DNA of 64,000 nt from an uncultured Verrucomicrobia subdivision 3 bacterium (lineage in GTDB: Bacteria > Verrucomicrobiota > Verrucomicrobiia > Limisphaerales > UBA11358). This document shows, one piece after another, positions 34,391-43,784 of this stretch (positions within the stretch are counted from its first letter, which is position 1; each line of letters begins with the position of its first letter). Made by a program: the position numbers and the translations under genes. The notes under the pieces were generated by a model. That model had not been told where the DNA came from, searched no databases, and saw only the letters and a list, made by a program, of their open reading frames with translations. The stretch covers positions 1-64,000 of the forward strand of contig CAIPKV010000013.1 in NCBI GenBank assembly GCA_903865745.1. Direction: 5' to 3'.

Positions 34391-36928
34391 ATGCCCAGCC
34401 CAGCTAAAACCACTACCGCGCCGCAAGCCTGTTTTCACTGCGGCGAACCCTGCCCAGCGGGGGCGTTCGTCCTAATGGACAAGGCCTTTTGCTGTTTTGG
34501 TTGTCAGACGGTTTTTAGTCTGCTGCGCGAGAGCGGGTTGGAACAGTTTTATCAACTGCAAACTGCGCCCGGCACGCGCATCCGCGCCGCCTCGGCCGCC
34601 GCCAAATGGGCCTTTCTCGACGACCCGACAGTGGCGGAAAAGCTGCTGGATTATGCGGATCTCAAGCAGGCCAAGGTCACTTTGCACCTGCCGGCCATCC
34701 ATTGCGTGGCATGCGTCTGGCTGCTGGAAAATCTGTTCAAACTGCATCCGGGCATCGGCCATTCGCAGGTAAACTTTGCGCGGCGCGAGGCCGCCATCAC
34801 CTTTGAGCGGGACAAAATAAAGTTCAGCGAACTGGTCGCGCTGCTCACCGCCATCGGCTACGAACCGGAGCTGACGTTTGGCGAAACGGAGAAGACCCAG
34901 CCATCGCCGTGGCGCAAGAAGGCGTGGCTGCAAATCGGGCTGGCCGGCTTCGCCTTCGGCAACATCATGATCATGTCGCTGCCGTTTTACTTCGGCCTCG
35001 ATAGCTTTAACGGCCCGTGGTTCAAGGCTATCGCGGGTTGGCTGGGGCTGGCGTTCGCACTGCCGGTGGTTGCGTTTGGTGCGTCGGATTTCTGGCGCGC
35101 GGCGTGGCTGAGCGTGCGGCAGCGCACCATCACGCTGGAAGTGCCCATCGTGCTGGGGCTGGCGGCGATTTATCTGTCGAGCGTGATTGAGGTGTTCGCG
35201 CACCGTGGGCCCGGCTACTGCGATTCGTTGTGCGGGCTGATTTTCTTTCTCCTGTGCGGCCGGCTCTTCCAGCGAAAGACTTACGACCGGCTCACGTTTG
35301 ACCGCGATTACAAAGGCTTTTTCCCATTGTCCGTGGTGCGTAAGAGTTCCGATGGCGAGGCAAGCGTGGCCATCTCGCAGCTTAACCCGGGCGACCATTT
35401 GATTTTACGAAACGGTGAACTCTTGCCGGCGGATGCAAAACTGGTCAGCGGCGAAGCGTGCATGGACTACAGCTTCGTGACGGGCGAATCCGCGCCAGTC
35501 CCGCGTGAAGCGGGCGACCATCTATATGCGGGCGGTCGGCAGGTCGGCGGTGCGATTGAAGTCGAGATGGTGAAATCAGTTGCCCAAAGCTATCTGGCCG
35601 CGCTGTGGGATAATGAGGCTTTCCGCAAACATTCCGACCACGACCTCGACTCGTTGACGAACCGTTACAGTAAACGTTTTACCAAAATGGTCATCGGCAT
35701 CGCGCTGGCGGCGGCGGCGTTCTGGCTGTTCAAGGATTCCACGAAGGCGTTGAAGGCGTTTACTTCCGTGCTGATTGTGGCGTGTCCGTGTGCGCTTGCG
35801 CTCGCGGCCCCACTGGCGCATGGCACGGCGCAGCGGATTCTGGCGCGCCTGAATATCTTCCTGAAAAACGCGCTGGTCATCGAGCGCATGGCCGAGGTGG
35901 ACACCATCGTGCTCGATAAGACCGGCACGCTGACGACGGCGGATGCGGGCGGCGTGGAGTTTTTGAAGGCAGTAGGAAGAATGCCGAATGCAGAATGCAA
36001 AGAAGACGATTTGAGCGCGGCTGAAAGGAACTGGATTGGTTCGCTGGCGCGGTACTCGACGCATCCGAATTCGGTGCGCATTGCCAAGTCGCTGGCCTAT
36101 TCGATTTTGCCCGTGGCTAACTTCAAAGAAACGCCGGGTGGCGGCGTGGAAGGGGAGATCGCCGGACACAAAGTCTTGCTCGGCTCGCGCGCGTGGTTCG
36201 GCAAATGCGGGGTCAGTGGTGGCGACAATCTTACCGGCACGATTTCTACCGTTGTGGCGATTGATGGAAAACTGCGCGGTTCATTTTCACTTGAGAACAC
36301 GCTGCGGCCGGAAGTGGCGCAGTTGATTGCGCGTCTCGGCGGCAAATACGAGCTGGCGCTGTTGAGTGGTGATAACGCGCGGGAGGCGGCGCGGTTCCAA
36401 AAGCTTTTTGGCGAACGGGCGGTCTTGAAATTCAACCAAAGTCCGGCCGAAAAGCTCAACTTCGTGCGCGAACTGCAGACGCGCGGGCGCAAGGTGATGA
36501 TGGTTGGCGACGGCTTGAACGATGCCGGCGCACTCAAACAGGCGGAGGTCGGCGTGGCGGTGGTGGAGCAGATTGGAGTTTTCTCGCCAGCGAGCGACGT
36601 GATTCTGGATGCGGCAGAGTTGCCCCGGCTGGCGCGGGTTTTGGACTTTTCGCGCGACGCGGCGCGGGTGGTGCGCGCGGGCTTTATCATCTCGGCCCTT
36701 TACAACCTGATTGGCGTGAGCATCGCGGCGGCGGGACTATTGGCACCGATAGTATGTGCGATTTTGATGCCGTTAAGCTCGGCGACGGTGGTGGTTTTCG
36801 CCAGCGGCGCGACGGCGTGGCTGGGAAGAAAGTTGAGCGTTGGGGAGTTGAGCGTTGAGAGCACTGACGGTTGCGCTGCTCAACTCTCAACACTTGGCTC
36901 TCAACTTCTACAAAAGGAGGCCGCATGA
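34391..36928 (+). CDS. ccoI: Copper-translocating P1B ATPase for cbb3 oxidase assembly
   Basis: An 845-residue membrane ATPase that exports copper for the CuB centre of cbb3 oxidase. The Cys-rich N-terminus (CFHCGEPC, FCCFGCQ) is typical of CcoI. An HMA domain follows with HCVACVWLLENL, then TGES in VTGESAPV, the ion-binding CPC in ACPCALALAAP (near 463), the phosphorylated Asp in DKTGTLT (near 509) and GDGLNDAGALKQ (near 706). Two stretches look like inserted word repeats: GRMPNAECKED near 530 and the last 30 residues (SVGELSVES onwards). Its stop overlaps ccoS as ATGA. Confidence 0.93.
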   Translation: MPSPAKTTTAPQACFHCGEPCPAGAFVLMDKAFCCFGCQTVFSLLRESGLEQFYQLQTAPGTRIRAASAAAKWAFLDDPTVAEKLLDYADLKQAKVTLHLPAIHCVACVWLLENLFKLHPGIGHSQVNFARREAAITFERDKIKFSELVALLTAIGYEPELTFGETEKTQPSPWRKKAWLQIGLAGFAFGNIMIMSLPFYFGLDSFNGPWFKAIAGWLGLAFALPVVAFGASDFWRAAWLSVRQRTITLEVPIVLGLAAIYLSSVIEVFAHRGPGYCDSLCGLIFFLLCGRLFQRKTYDRLTFDRDYKGFFPLSVVRKSSDGEASVAISQLNPGDHLILRNGELLPADAKLVSGEACMDYSFVTGESAPVPREAGDHLYAGGRQVGGAIEVEMVKSVAQSYLAALWDNEAFRKHSDHDLDSLTNRYSKRFTKMVIGIALAAAAFWLFKDSTKALKAFTSVLIVACPCALALAAPLAHGTAQRILARLNIFLKNALVIERMAEVDTIVLDKTGTLTTADAGGVEFLKAVGRMPNAECKEDDLSAAERNWIGSLARYSTHPNSVRIAKSLAYSILPVANFKETPGGGVEGEIAGHKVLLGSRAWFGKCGVSGGDNLTGTISTVVAIDGKLRGSFSLENTLRPEVAQLIARLGGKYELALLSGDNAREAARFQKLFGERAVLKFNQSPAEKLNFVRELQTRGRKVMMVGDGLNDAGALKQAEVGVAVVEQIGVFSPASDVILDAAELPRLARVLDFSRDAARVVRAGFIISALYNLIGVSIAAAGLLAPIVCAILMPLSSATVVVFASGATAWLGRKLSVGELSVESTDGCAAQLSTLGSQLLQKEAA
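36913..36920 (+). promoter_or_regulatory. Strong ribosome-binding site for ccoS
   Basis: AAAGGAGG four bases before the ccoS ATG, inside the 3' end of ccoI. It fixes the ccoS start at 36925. Confidence 0.8.
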
Positions 36929-37143
36929 GTGTCGTCATCATATTAATTGCCGCGAGCCTGGCGGTAGCGCTGCTGTTTTTGGCGGGCTTCGTCTGGGCGG
37001 TGCGCAGCGGGCAATACGAAGACACGCTGACGCCGTCGCTGCGCGTGCTGGCGGAAGATGATTTTAACAGGGCAGGGGGTAAGGCCGTTTCCCCCGTGAC
37101 CCTGCCACAAACCAAACAACGGCCAAACTCCCCTAACAAATGA
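36925..37143 (+). CDS. ccoS: cbb3 oxidase maturation protein CcoS
   Basis: A 72-residue protein with one N-terminal membrane helix (VVIILIAASLAVALLFLAGFVWAV) followed by SGQYEDTLTPSLRVL, the usual CcoS D/T-P pattern, and a variable tail. CcoS is needed for cofactor insertion into cbb3 oxidase. It overlaps ccoI at its start and the next gene at its stop, both as ATGA. Confidence 0.88.
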   Translation: MSVVIILIAASLAVALLFLAGFVWAVRSGQYEDTLTPSLRVLAEDDFNRAGGKAVSPVTLPQTKQRPNSPNK

Positions 37144-38057
37144 AAACAAAAATCAAAATCGTAAGCTCGGCGGCCGTCTTGACCGCAGCCTTGGCCGCGA
37201 CGGCCAGCGCGGCTGACTCGAACACCACCAACTGGTTGGATAACACCATCTCACCGGTCGCCAACCCGATTTATTTTGAAGACCCGAAAGTGACGAGCGA
37301 AGTGCATCCCTTCTACATGTATCATTGGTTGCCGAGCACGTTTGATTTCAAAGGCGGCAGTGTGCCACTGGGTGGTCAGGTGCAGGTGACGGCGGTGCAA
37401 TTGCGTTATGCGCTCACGGATAAGCTGGGCCTGATTGCGTCGAAGGATGGTTACATTGCGTTTCAGCCGAACCACACCCTGGGTCATGCGTATGGCTGGG
37501 GCGATCTCGCGGCGGGTCTGAAATATGAGTTGATCGATGATCAGGACAATCAGTTTCTGTTGACGCCGGGTTTCACGCTGACGGTTCCGACCGGCAGCAC
37601 GGCCGTTTATCAAGGGCATGGTTCCGGCACCTGGAATGTGTTTGCCTCGGCGGAAAAGGGCTTTGACCAATTACATTTTACGGCGAACACCGGGTTCGTC
37701 ATTCCGAACAACTTTGACCAGAACACGGCGCAGTTGCACTACAGCTTGCAGGCGGATTATTACGTCTGCCAATACTTCATCCCGTTCGCGGTGGCGAATG
37801 GTTACACCATTCTCTCGAATGGTAATGGCCAGTCCAGCCAGTCGCTCAAAGCTGTACCGCTGAATACCGAAGGCTATGACCTCATCAACTTCGGCAGCGC
37901 GGATGCGTCGGGGACCACACAATTTACCGTTGGCGGCGGGGCGCGGGCGCGGATCGTAAAAAATGTGGATGTCGGTATCGCCTACGAAGCGGGCGTGGTG
38001 CATCCGGTGGGCATTTTTGAAAGCCGGCTCACGGCGGACTTTGTCTGGCGGTTTTAA
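37140..38057 (+). CDS. Outer-membrane beta-barrel-type protein inside the cbb3 operon
   Basis: A 305-residue protein with a signal peptide (IVSSAAVLTAALAATASA). The mature part is built of alternating amphipathic strands (QVTAVQLRYALTDKLGLIAS, HAYGWGDLAAGLKYEL, FLLTPGFTLTVPTG, ARARIVKNVDVGIAYEAG) and ends in a C-terminal Phe (FVWRF), the mark of an outer-membrane barrel. It resembles the transporter/MetA-like barrel families in general layout only. The ATGA overlap with ccoS suggests cotranslation. A role in copper or electron-transfer physiology is only guessed from position. Confidence 0.75.
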   Translation: MKTKIKIVSSAAVLTAALAATASAADSNTTNWLDNTISPVANPIYFEDPKVTSEVHPFYMYHWLPSTFDFKGGSVPLGGQVQVTAVQLRYALTDKLGLIASKDGYIAFQPNHTLGHAYGWGDLAAGLKYELIDDQDNQFLLTPGFTLTVPTGSTAVYQGHGSGTWNVFASAEKGFDQLHFTANTGFVIPNNFDQNTAQLHYSLQADYYVCQYFIPFAVANGYTILSNGNGQSSQSLKAVPLNTEGYDLINFGSADASGTTQFTVGGGARARIVKNVDVGIAYEAGVVHPVGIFESRLTADFVWRF

Positions 38058-38132
38058 TGGTGGATGAAACTGGCGGCGCGGCTGCTGGCCGCGCCGCCAG
38101 TTGATGAACTAAAAGCATGGAATAAATAAAAT

Positions 38133-40268
38133 ATGAATGTAGAAACCTTCAAATATGACAACCGGATTGTGCGGGCTTTTGCCATCGCAACGATTATCTG
38201 GGGTATCGTCGGCATGCTGGTCGGCATGCTGGCGGCGGTGGAATTGTTTTACCCCGGCGCGAACCTGAACCTCCAGTTTATCACCTTCGGCCGCATCCGG
38301 CCATTGCACACAAACGCGGTGATTTTCGCGTTCGTCGGCAACGGCATGTTCATGGGCATTTACTATTCGCTGCAACGGTTGTGCAAGGCGCGCATGTTCA
38401 GCGACTGGTTAAGCTGGTTCAATTTCTGGGGCTGGCAAACCATCATCGTCGCGGCGGCGGTCACGCTGCCGCTCGGCCTGACGACCAGCAAGGAGTACGC
38501 GGAACTGGAATGGCCGATTAAGATTGCCATCACAATTGTGTGGGTGGCGTTTGCGGTGAATTTCTTTGGCACCATCGTCAAGCGCCGTGAGAAGCACATG
38601 TATGTGGCGATCTGGTTTTACATCGCGACGGTCATAACCGTCGCGGTGCTGCACATCACTAACTCAATGACCATGCCGGCGGGGCTGTTCAAGAGTTATT
38701 CGATGTATGCCGGCGTGCAGGACGCTTTAGTGCAATGGTGGTATGGCCATAACGCCGTCGCGTTCTTCCTGACGACGCCTTATCTCGGCTTAATGTATTA
38801 TTTCCTGCCAAAGGCGGCAAATCGTCCGGTGTTTAGCTACCGGCTATCGATTATTCATTTTTGGGCGCTGGTGTTTCTTTACATCTGGGCGGGACCGCAC
38901 CATCTGCTTTACTCCGCACTGCCAGACTGGGCGCAATCGCTGGGCATGGTGTTCTCCTTGATGCTCATTGCGCCTAGCTGGGGAGGTATGTTGAACGGCT
39001 TACTAACTCTGCGCGGTGCGTGGGATAAGGTGCGTTCCGATCCGGTTTTGAAATTCATGGTGGCCGCCATCACGGCCTATGGCATGGCGACCTTGGAAGG
39101 GCCGCTACTGTCTATCAAGACGGTCAACTCGCTTTCGCATTACACGGATTGGACGATTGCACACGTCCACGTCGGCGCGATGGGCTGGAACGGCTTCCTG
39201 ACGTTCTCGATGCTCTATTATCTTTTCCCGCGTCTTTACAACACCAAGTTGTGGTCTAATAAGCTGGCTAACTACCATTTCTGGATTGGGATGCTGGGCA
39301 TCGTGTTTTATGTCGTGCCCATCTATATCTCCGGGGTTACGGAAGGTTTGATGTGGAAGCAATTTAATAAGGACGGCTTCCTTCAATACCCGAACTTCCT
39401 GGAAACCATCCTACAAGTCGTACCGATGTTCCGGCTCCGCGCGATTGGCGGCACGCTCTACCTCGTAGGCGCGTTCATGATGGCTTATAACCTTTATCGC
39501 ACAGCCAAGGCTGGACAGTTTGAGCCGGACACCGAGGCGCAGGCCGCAGCTCTCGAAAAAGCCCCCGTGGTTGCTGGTAAATCAGCTTTCCATAGGATGC
39601 TCGAAGGTAAGCCGCTGTTCTTTACGGTGCTGGCCACCGTGGCGGTTTTGATTGGCGGGTTGGTCGAGATTGTCCCGATGTTTCTCATCCAAGCAAATGT
39701 GCCGACCATTGCTAGCGTGCATCCGTACACACCGCTCGAAGTTCTGGGCCGCGATATCTATATCCGCGAAGGCTGCCTCGGCTGTCATTCGCAGATGATC
39801 CGTCCCTTCCGCTCCGAGACCGAGCGTTACGGCGAATATTCCAAGGCGGGTGAGTTTGTCTATGACCATCCGTTTCTGTGGGGGTCAGAGCGCAAAGGCC
39901 CAGATTTGGCGCGCGAAGGCGGCAAGTATCCCGCCGCGTGGCATTACAACCATATGGACGACCCGCGCTCAACTTCGCCCGGTTCAATTATGCCGCGCTA
40001 TTCGTGGCTGCTAACGCAAAAGATTGAGATTGATACCTTGCCCTCGCACCTCACTGCGTTGCGCCGGATAGGTGTGCCTTATCCCATAGGCTATGAAAAT
40101 GGTCCGGCGCAAAAAGATCTGCAGGCGCAGGCGGATAAGATTGTCGCCGACCTGAAGCTGGGTGCGGTGAACGCCACATCGGATCAAGAAATCATCGCGC
40201 TCATTGCTTATCTCCAACGGCTGGGCACGGATATCAAATCGGTGCCGGTCACGACGGCGACCAAATAA
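38133..40268 (+). CDS. ccoNO: cbb3 cytochrome c oxidase, fused subunits I and II (CcoN-CcoO)
   Basis: A 711-residue fusion of the catalytic subunit CcoN (about 1-475) and the monohaem cytochrome CcoO (about 500-711). CcoN shows the CuB/haem ligands in YGHNAVAFFLTTP, WAGPHHLLY and DWTIAHVHVGAMGWNGF. CcoO shows a membrane anchor (VLATVAVLIGGLVEIVPMFL), the haem site EGCLGCHSQMIRP (near 548), RYGEYSKAGEF, and the axial Met in PGSIMPRYSWL. In most bacteria these are two genes. The enzyme reduces oxygen with high affinity and pumps protons. Confidence 0.95.
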   Translation: MNVETFKYDNRIVRAFAIATIIWGIVGMLVGMLAAVELFYPGANLNLQFITFGRIRPLHTNAVIFAFVGNGMFMGIYYSLQRLCKARMFSDWLSWFNFWGWQTIIVAAAVTLPLGLTTSKEYAELEWPIKIAITIVWVAFAVNFFGTIVKRREKHMYVAIWFYIATVITVAVLHITNSMTMPAGLFKSYSMYAGVQDALVQWWYGHNAVAFFLTTPYLGLMYYFLPKAANRPVFSYRLSIIHFWALVFLYIWAGPHHLLYSALPDWAQSLGMVFSLMLIAPSWGGMLNGLLTLRGAWDKVRSDPVLKFMVAAITAYGMATLEGPLLSIKTVNSLSHYTDWTIAHVHVGAMGWNGFLTFSMLYYLFPRLYNTKLWSNKLANYHFWIGMLGIVFYVVPIYISGVTEGLMWKQFNKDGFLQYPNFLETILQVVPMFRLRAIGGTLYLVGAFMMAYNLYRTAKAGQFEPDTEAQAAALEKAPVVAGKSAFHRMLEGKPLFFTVLATVAVLIGGLVEIVPMFLIQANVPTIASVHPYTPLEVLGRDIYIREGCLGCHSQMIRPFRSETERYGEYSKAGEFVYDHPFLWGSERKGPDLAREGGKYPAAWHYNHMDDPRSTSPGSIMPRYSWLLTQKIEIDTLPSHLTALRRIGVPYPIGYENGPAQKDLQAQADKIVADLKLGAVNATSDQEIIALIAYLQRLGTDIKSVPVTTATK

Positions 40269-40280
40269 CCAAGGCGAACT

Positions 40281-40484
40281 ATGATCTATAACATTATTCA
40301 TTCAATCCTGCGCGGAGCGCAAAACCTCAATGCCTACGGGCTGTTTTCGTTCTTCCTGTTCTTCGGGTTTTTCATCGGCGTCATCATCTGGGTGTGCGCG
40401 CTGAAGAAAAAATATTTGGATAAGATGGGCGCCCTGCCGCTCGATGGCAGTGAGACTAACACCAACCAAGAAATCAAACCCTGA
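40281..40484 (+). CDS. ccoQ: cbb3 oxidase small subunit CcoQ
   Basis: A 67-residue protein with one membrane helix (GLFSFFLFFGFFIGVIIWVCAL) followed by a KKKYLDKMGALPLD segment typical of CcoQ/FixQ. It stabilises the complex. It lies between ccoNO and ccoP, with gaps of 12 and 6 bases. Confidence 0.85.
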   Translation: MIYNIIHSILRGAQNLNAYGLFSFFLFFGFFIGVIIWVCALKKKYLDKMGALPLDGSETNTNQEIKP

Positions 40485-40490
40485 TAAACT

Positions 40491-41084
40491 ATGAGCAACG
40501 ATCCTAAAGAGCCCTTGCTGCTCGACCACGACTACGACGGCATCCAGGAACTCGACAACAACCTGCCGCGTTGGTGGGTGTGGCTGTTCTACATCACCAT
40601 CATCTTCGCGGCGGCCTATCTGATCTATTACCATGTCACGTGCACTGGTGATTTGTCAGCGGCGGAGTACGCCAAGGAAATGAAGGCCGGCGAACAAATC
40701 AAGGCGGCGGCGATGGGTAAGTTCGAGGCGTCCATTCCCACGCTGCTACCCTCCACCGACGCCACCGTGTTAGATAGCGGTCGCCAGACTTATGCCAAGT
40801 TCTGCGCGCCGTGCCATCGCGCGGACGGCGGCGGCCTCGTCGGCCCCAACCTGACCGATGATTATTGGATTCACGGCAGCGCCTTTGCCGACAATGTTAA
40901 AGTTATCTGGGACGGCGTGCCTGCCAAAGGCATGATCACCTGGAAAACCGTCTTGAAGCCGGACGAAATCTATTCCGTCGCGAGCTATATCTACACGCTG
41001 CGTGGCGCGAAGCTCGCCACGCCCGGTAAGCCGCCGGAAAACCAAGCGCCAGCCAAGGCCGCCGGACCGAGCCAGTTCGAATAG
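40491..41084 (+). CDS. ccoP: cbb3 oxidase subunit CcoP, single-haem form
   Basis: A 197-residue cytochrome c subunit. DYDGIQELDNNLPRWWVWLFY is the classic CcoP N-terminus leading into one membrane helix, and one haem site is present (FCAPCHRADGGGLVGPNLTDDYWIHG, near 105) with the axial Met in KGMITWK. Standard CcoP is about 300 residues with two haems; this one has a single CxxCH. It transfers electrons to CcoO. Confidence 0.93.
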   Translation: MSNDPKEPLLLDHDYDGIQELDNNLPRWWVWLFYITIIFAAAYLIYYHVTCTGDLSAAEYAKEMKAGEQIKAAAMGKFEASIPTLLPSTDATVLDSGRQTYAKFCAPCHRADGGGLVGPNLTDDYWIHGSAFADNVKVIWDGVPAKGMITWKTVLKPDEIYSVASYIYTLRGAKLATPGKPPENQAPAKAAGPSQFE

Positions 41085-41132
41085 GCATTACTACTCCCGG
41101 CGCGTTGCCCGCAGCGCGCCGGGAGATTTCCC

Positions 41133-42581
41133 TTGAATATTAAAACACCCAAAGAAAAGCCGGAGACTTCTCTTAAAGAAGTGGACTGGTCGGATTTTCG
41201 CGACCATCTGGCCACCGCCGATCGCGAGGGGCGTCGCCAGTGGATTTATCCGCGTAAGATTGCCGGGAAATATTATCGCTGGCGGACGTGGTTTAGCTGG
41301 CTGCTGCTGGCCATCATGTTTGCCGGGCCGTTCATCACCATCCACGGCAATCCGCTGCTGTTGCTGGATGTGGTCGGGCGCAAATTCGTCGTGCTCGGGC
41401 AAATCTTCTGGCCGCAGGACATGATTATCTTTGCCGTCGCCACGCTGATTTTCGCCGTGGGCATTCTGGTTTTCACCACGGCGTTTGGCCGGGTCTGGTG
41501 TGGCTGGGCCTGTCCCCAGACGGTGATGATGGAAATGGTCTTTCGCAAAATCGAATACTTCATCGAAGGAGACGCGCCTCAGCAACGCGAGCTGAACAAA
41601 GCGCCGTGGCATGCCAAAAAACTCCTCAAGAAAGTTTCCAAGCACATCCTCTTCTTTGCACTGTCGTTTCTGGTTGGCAATGTGCTGTTGAGTTACCTCA
41701 TCGGCTGGCAGTCGCTTTACCAGATTATCACCGATCCACCGGCGCAGCACGTCACCGGGTTGGCGTTCATGATTGGGTTTGCGCTGTTGTTTTACGGGAT
41801 CTTCGCGCGCTTCCGCGAACAGGCTTGCACCTTCATTTGTCCCTACGGCCGGTTGCAATCGCTGTTGCTGGATGAAAATTCCATCGTGGTCGCCTATGAC
41901 TATAAGCGTGGCGAAAAGCGCGGCCCGATTCGACAGGAACACAAGTTTGGTCAGCGCCGCGCCGCCGGCTTTGGCGACTGTGTGGCGTGTAACAACTGTG
42001 TCACCGTTTGTCCTACGGGCATTGATATTCGCAACGGCACCCAGATGGAATGCGTCCATTGCACCGCATGTGTAGATGCTTGCGACGCGGTGATGGCGAA
42101 GATTAACCGCCCGCCCGGCCTAATCCGCTACGCTTCGCTCAATGGCATTGAGCGAGGCCAACGCCTGTGCGTCACGCCGCGTCTCGTGGTGTATTCAGTC
42201 GTGTTGCTCGCGCTCGCGACGGTGCTGGCCTTGATGTTGTTCACGCGCGCGGATGCGGAGGCCACGGTGTTGCGCGCGCCGGGTTCGCTGTTCCAACAGA
42301 TGCCTGATGGCCGGTTCAGTAACCTTTACACCATTCGCGTGGTGAATAAAACGTCGCGCGATCTGCCAATGGAACTACGCCTGGAAAATCTCGCCGGCTC
42401 GCTGCAAGTGATGGGCGGCAACCTGGTTGTCCCCGCACAAAAACTTTTGGAGAACTCGGTGTTAATCGAACTTGATTCGGCGGCCATGAAGTCGGGCACC
42501 ACCCCGCTGGTCATCGGCATTTATTCTGACGGTAAAAGAATTCAAACCCTCAAGACGGCCTTCATCGGCCCGCGCAATTAA
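41133..42581 (+). CDS. ccoG: cbb3 oxidase accessory ferredoxin CcoG (FixG/RdxA)
   Basis: A 482-residue membrane protein with five or so helices and two [4Fe-4S] sites, CVACNNCVTVCPTGIDI (near 283) and CVHCTACVDACDAVM. CGWACPQTVMMEMVFR is the conserved motif of the family. A periplasmic C-terminal Ig-like domain follows. CcoG helps to reduce copper for insertion into cbb3 oxidase. It uses a TTG start; no better start is nearby, and the conserved sequence begins right after it. Confidence 0.92.
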   Translation: MNIKTPKEKPETSLKEVDWSDFRDHLATADREGRRQWIYPRKIAGKYYRWRTWFSWLLLAIMFAGPFITIHGNPLLLLDVVGRKFVVLGQIFWPQDMIIFAVATLIFAVGILVFTTAFGRVWCGWACPQTVMMEMVFRKIEYFIEGDAPQQRELNKAPWHAKKLLKKVSKHILFFALSFLVGNVLLSYLIGWQSLYQIITDPPAQHVTGLAFMIGFALLFYGIFARFREQACTFICPYGRLQSLLLDENSIVVAYDYKRGEKRGPIRQEHKFGQRRAAGFGDCVACNNCVTVCPTGIDIRNGTQMECVHCTACVDACDAVMAKINRPPGLIRYASLNGIERGQRLCVTPRLVVYSVVLLALATVLALMLFTRADAEATVLRAPGSLFQQMPDGRFSNLYTIRVVNKTSRDLPMELRLENLAGSLQVMGGNLVVPAQKLLENSVLIELDSAAMKSGTTPLVIGIYSDGKRIQTLKTAFIGPRN

Positions 42582-42584
42582 TTT

Positions 42585-43046
42585 ATGAAAACCACTAACC
42601 GCAATTATTGGCCCCTTGGCATCTTCATTACCTTTGGACTCTTCTTCGCTGGCATGGCGACTGTCGTCGGCATCGCCTCGACGCATCGCGAAGATCTGGT
42701 CAACCAGAACTATTACGAGCAGGAACTGAAATATCAGGAGCACATCGACGGCGCCGGCCGCGCGCAAGCCGCCGGGGCCGCGATTACGAGCGACGCCGTG
42801 ACGGGCAAAATAATTGTCGCCGTGCCACGCGCGCATCTGGCGCAGAAGTTATCCGGCACCGTAACGTTTTATCGCGCCAACGACCCGACACTCGACCGCG
42901 AGTTTCCGCTGGCACCCCAGGCTGACGGCACGCAGACGTTCGAGACCGCAAAGCTGACCGCCGGGCCATGGCAGGTACGCGCCGCGTGGACCGCGAATGG
43001 TCTCAGCTATTTTGTTGAAGAAAAAGTTGTCGTGGCTGCTAAGTAA
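42585..43046 (+). CDS. ccoH: FixH/CcoH-family protein
   Basis: A 153-residue membrane-anchored protein. YWPLGIFITFGLFFAGMATVVGIA is the N-terminal helix, NYYEQELKYQEHIDGAGRA is the conserved FixH segment, and a periplasmic beta domain follows. CcoH stabilises the cbb3 complex during assembly. It lies 4 bases after ccoG and 4 before the SafE-like gene. Confidence 0.88.
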   Translation: MKTTNRNYWPLGIFITFGLFFAGMATVVGIASTHREDLVNQNYYEQELKYQEHIDGAGRAQAAGAAITSDAVTGKIIVAVPRAHLAQKLSGTVTFYRANDPTLDREFPLAPQADGTQTFETAKLTAGPWQVRAAWTANGLSYFVEEKVVVAAK

Positions 43047-43049
43047 TCA

Positions 43050-43739
43050 ATGGATTTCACCCTCGCCTTCTTTTTGGGGTTGCTGGGCAGCCTGCATTGC
43101 GCCGCCATGTGCGGGCCGCTAATGCTCGCGCTGCCCGACCGGGCCGCCGGGCCCGGGCGCTTCATTGCCGGGCGACTCATTTATCAGCTCGGGCGGGTGC
43201 TGACTTATGGCCTGCTCGGCGTCATGGCCGGTCTCGTTGGCAAATCTTTATTCCTCGCCGGCGTGCAACGCTGGCTATCCATCGCGCTGGGCTTGGCGGT
43301 GTTGGTCGGTTTTCTTGTCTCCAAAAAAGTTGCCCTGGCCGCGCCCGTGGTTCGGTTGGTAACACTTTTGAAAACTGCCATGTCCGTCCAATTGCGACAG
43401 CGCAATTTCTCCTCGCTGGCGCTGCTCGGCATGCTGAATGGTCTGCTGCCCTGTGGTCTGGTTTATGTGGCGCTGGCGGGGGCGGCGGCCCACGGCAGTT
43501 TGGGTGAAGCGATTATATTTATGCTCTTATTCGGCTTGGGCACATTGCCGATGCTGCTGGCCATCAGTTTTTCCGGCCGGCTCTTTCCCATGTCACTGCG
43601 GCTGAAACTGCGCGGGATGATTCCCGCTGGCGTCTGCGTGCTGGCGCTGCTGCTGATATTGCGCGGAATGGCGCTGGGCATTCCATATGTCAGCCCGGCG
43701 TTGGCGGACGGTGTGCCCGCCAGTTGCTGCGCGCATTAA
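43050..43739 (+). CDS. SafE/TauE-type membrane protein of the cbb3 locus
   Basis: A 229-residue protein with about six membrane helices of the sulfite exporter/cytochrome-biogenesis superfamily. GLLGSLHCAAMCGPLMLALP carries a C-x3-C pair in the first helix, and ALLGMLNGLLPCGLVYVALAGAAAHGS the matching half. Such proteins often sit in cbb3 loci, where a role in copper or sulfur handling is suspected. The C-terminus ends in SCCAH. Not essential to the oxidase itself. Confidence 0.85.
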   Translation: MDFTLAFFLGLLGSLHCAAMCGPLMLALPDRAAGPGRFIAGRLIYQLGRVLTYGLLGVMAGLVGKSLFLAGVQRWLSIALGLAVLVGFLVSKKVALAAPVVRLVTLLKTAMSVQLRQRNFSSLALLGMLNGLLPCGLVYVALAGAAAHGSLGEAIIFMLLFGLGTLPMLLAISFSGRLFPMSLRLKLRGMIPAGVCVLALLLILRGMALGIPYVSPALADGVPASCCAH

Positions 43740-43784
43740 GATTTAAAGGCGGGTTGCCGCCATGCCAAACCCTCTTCCACGCTT

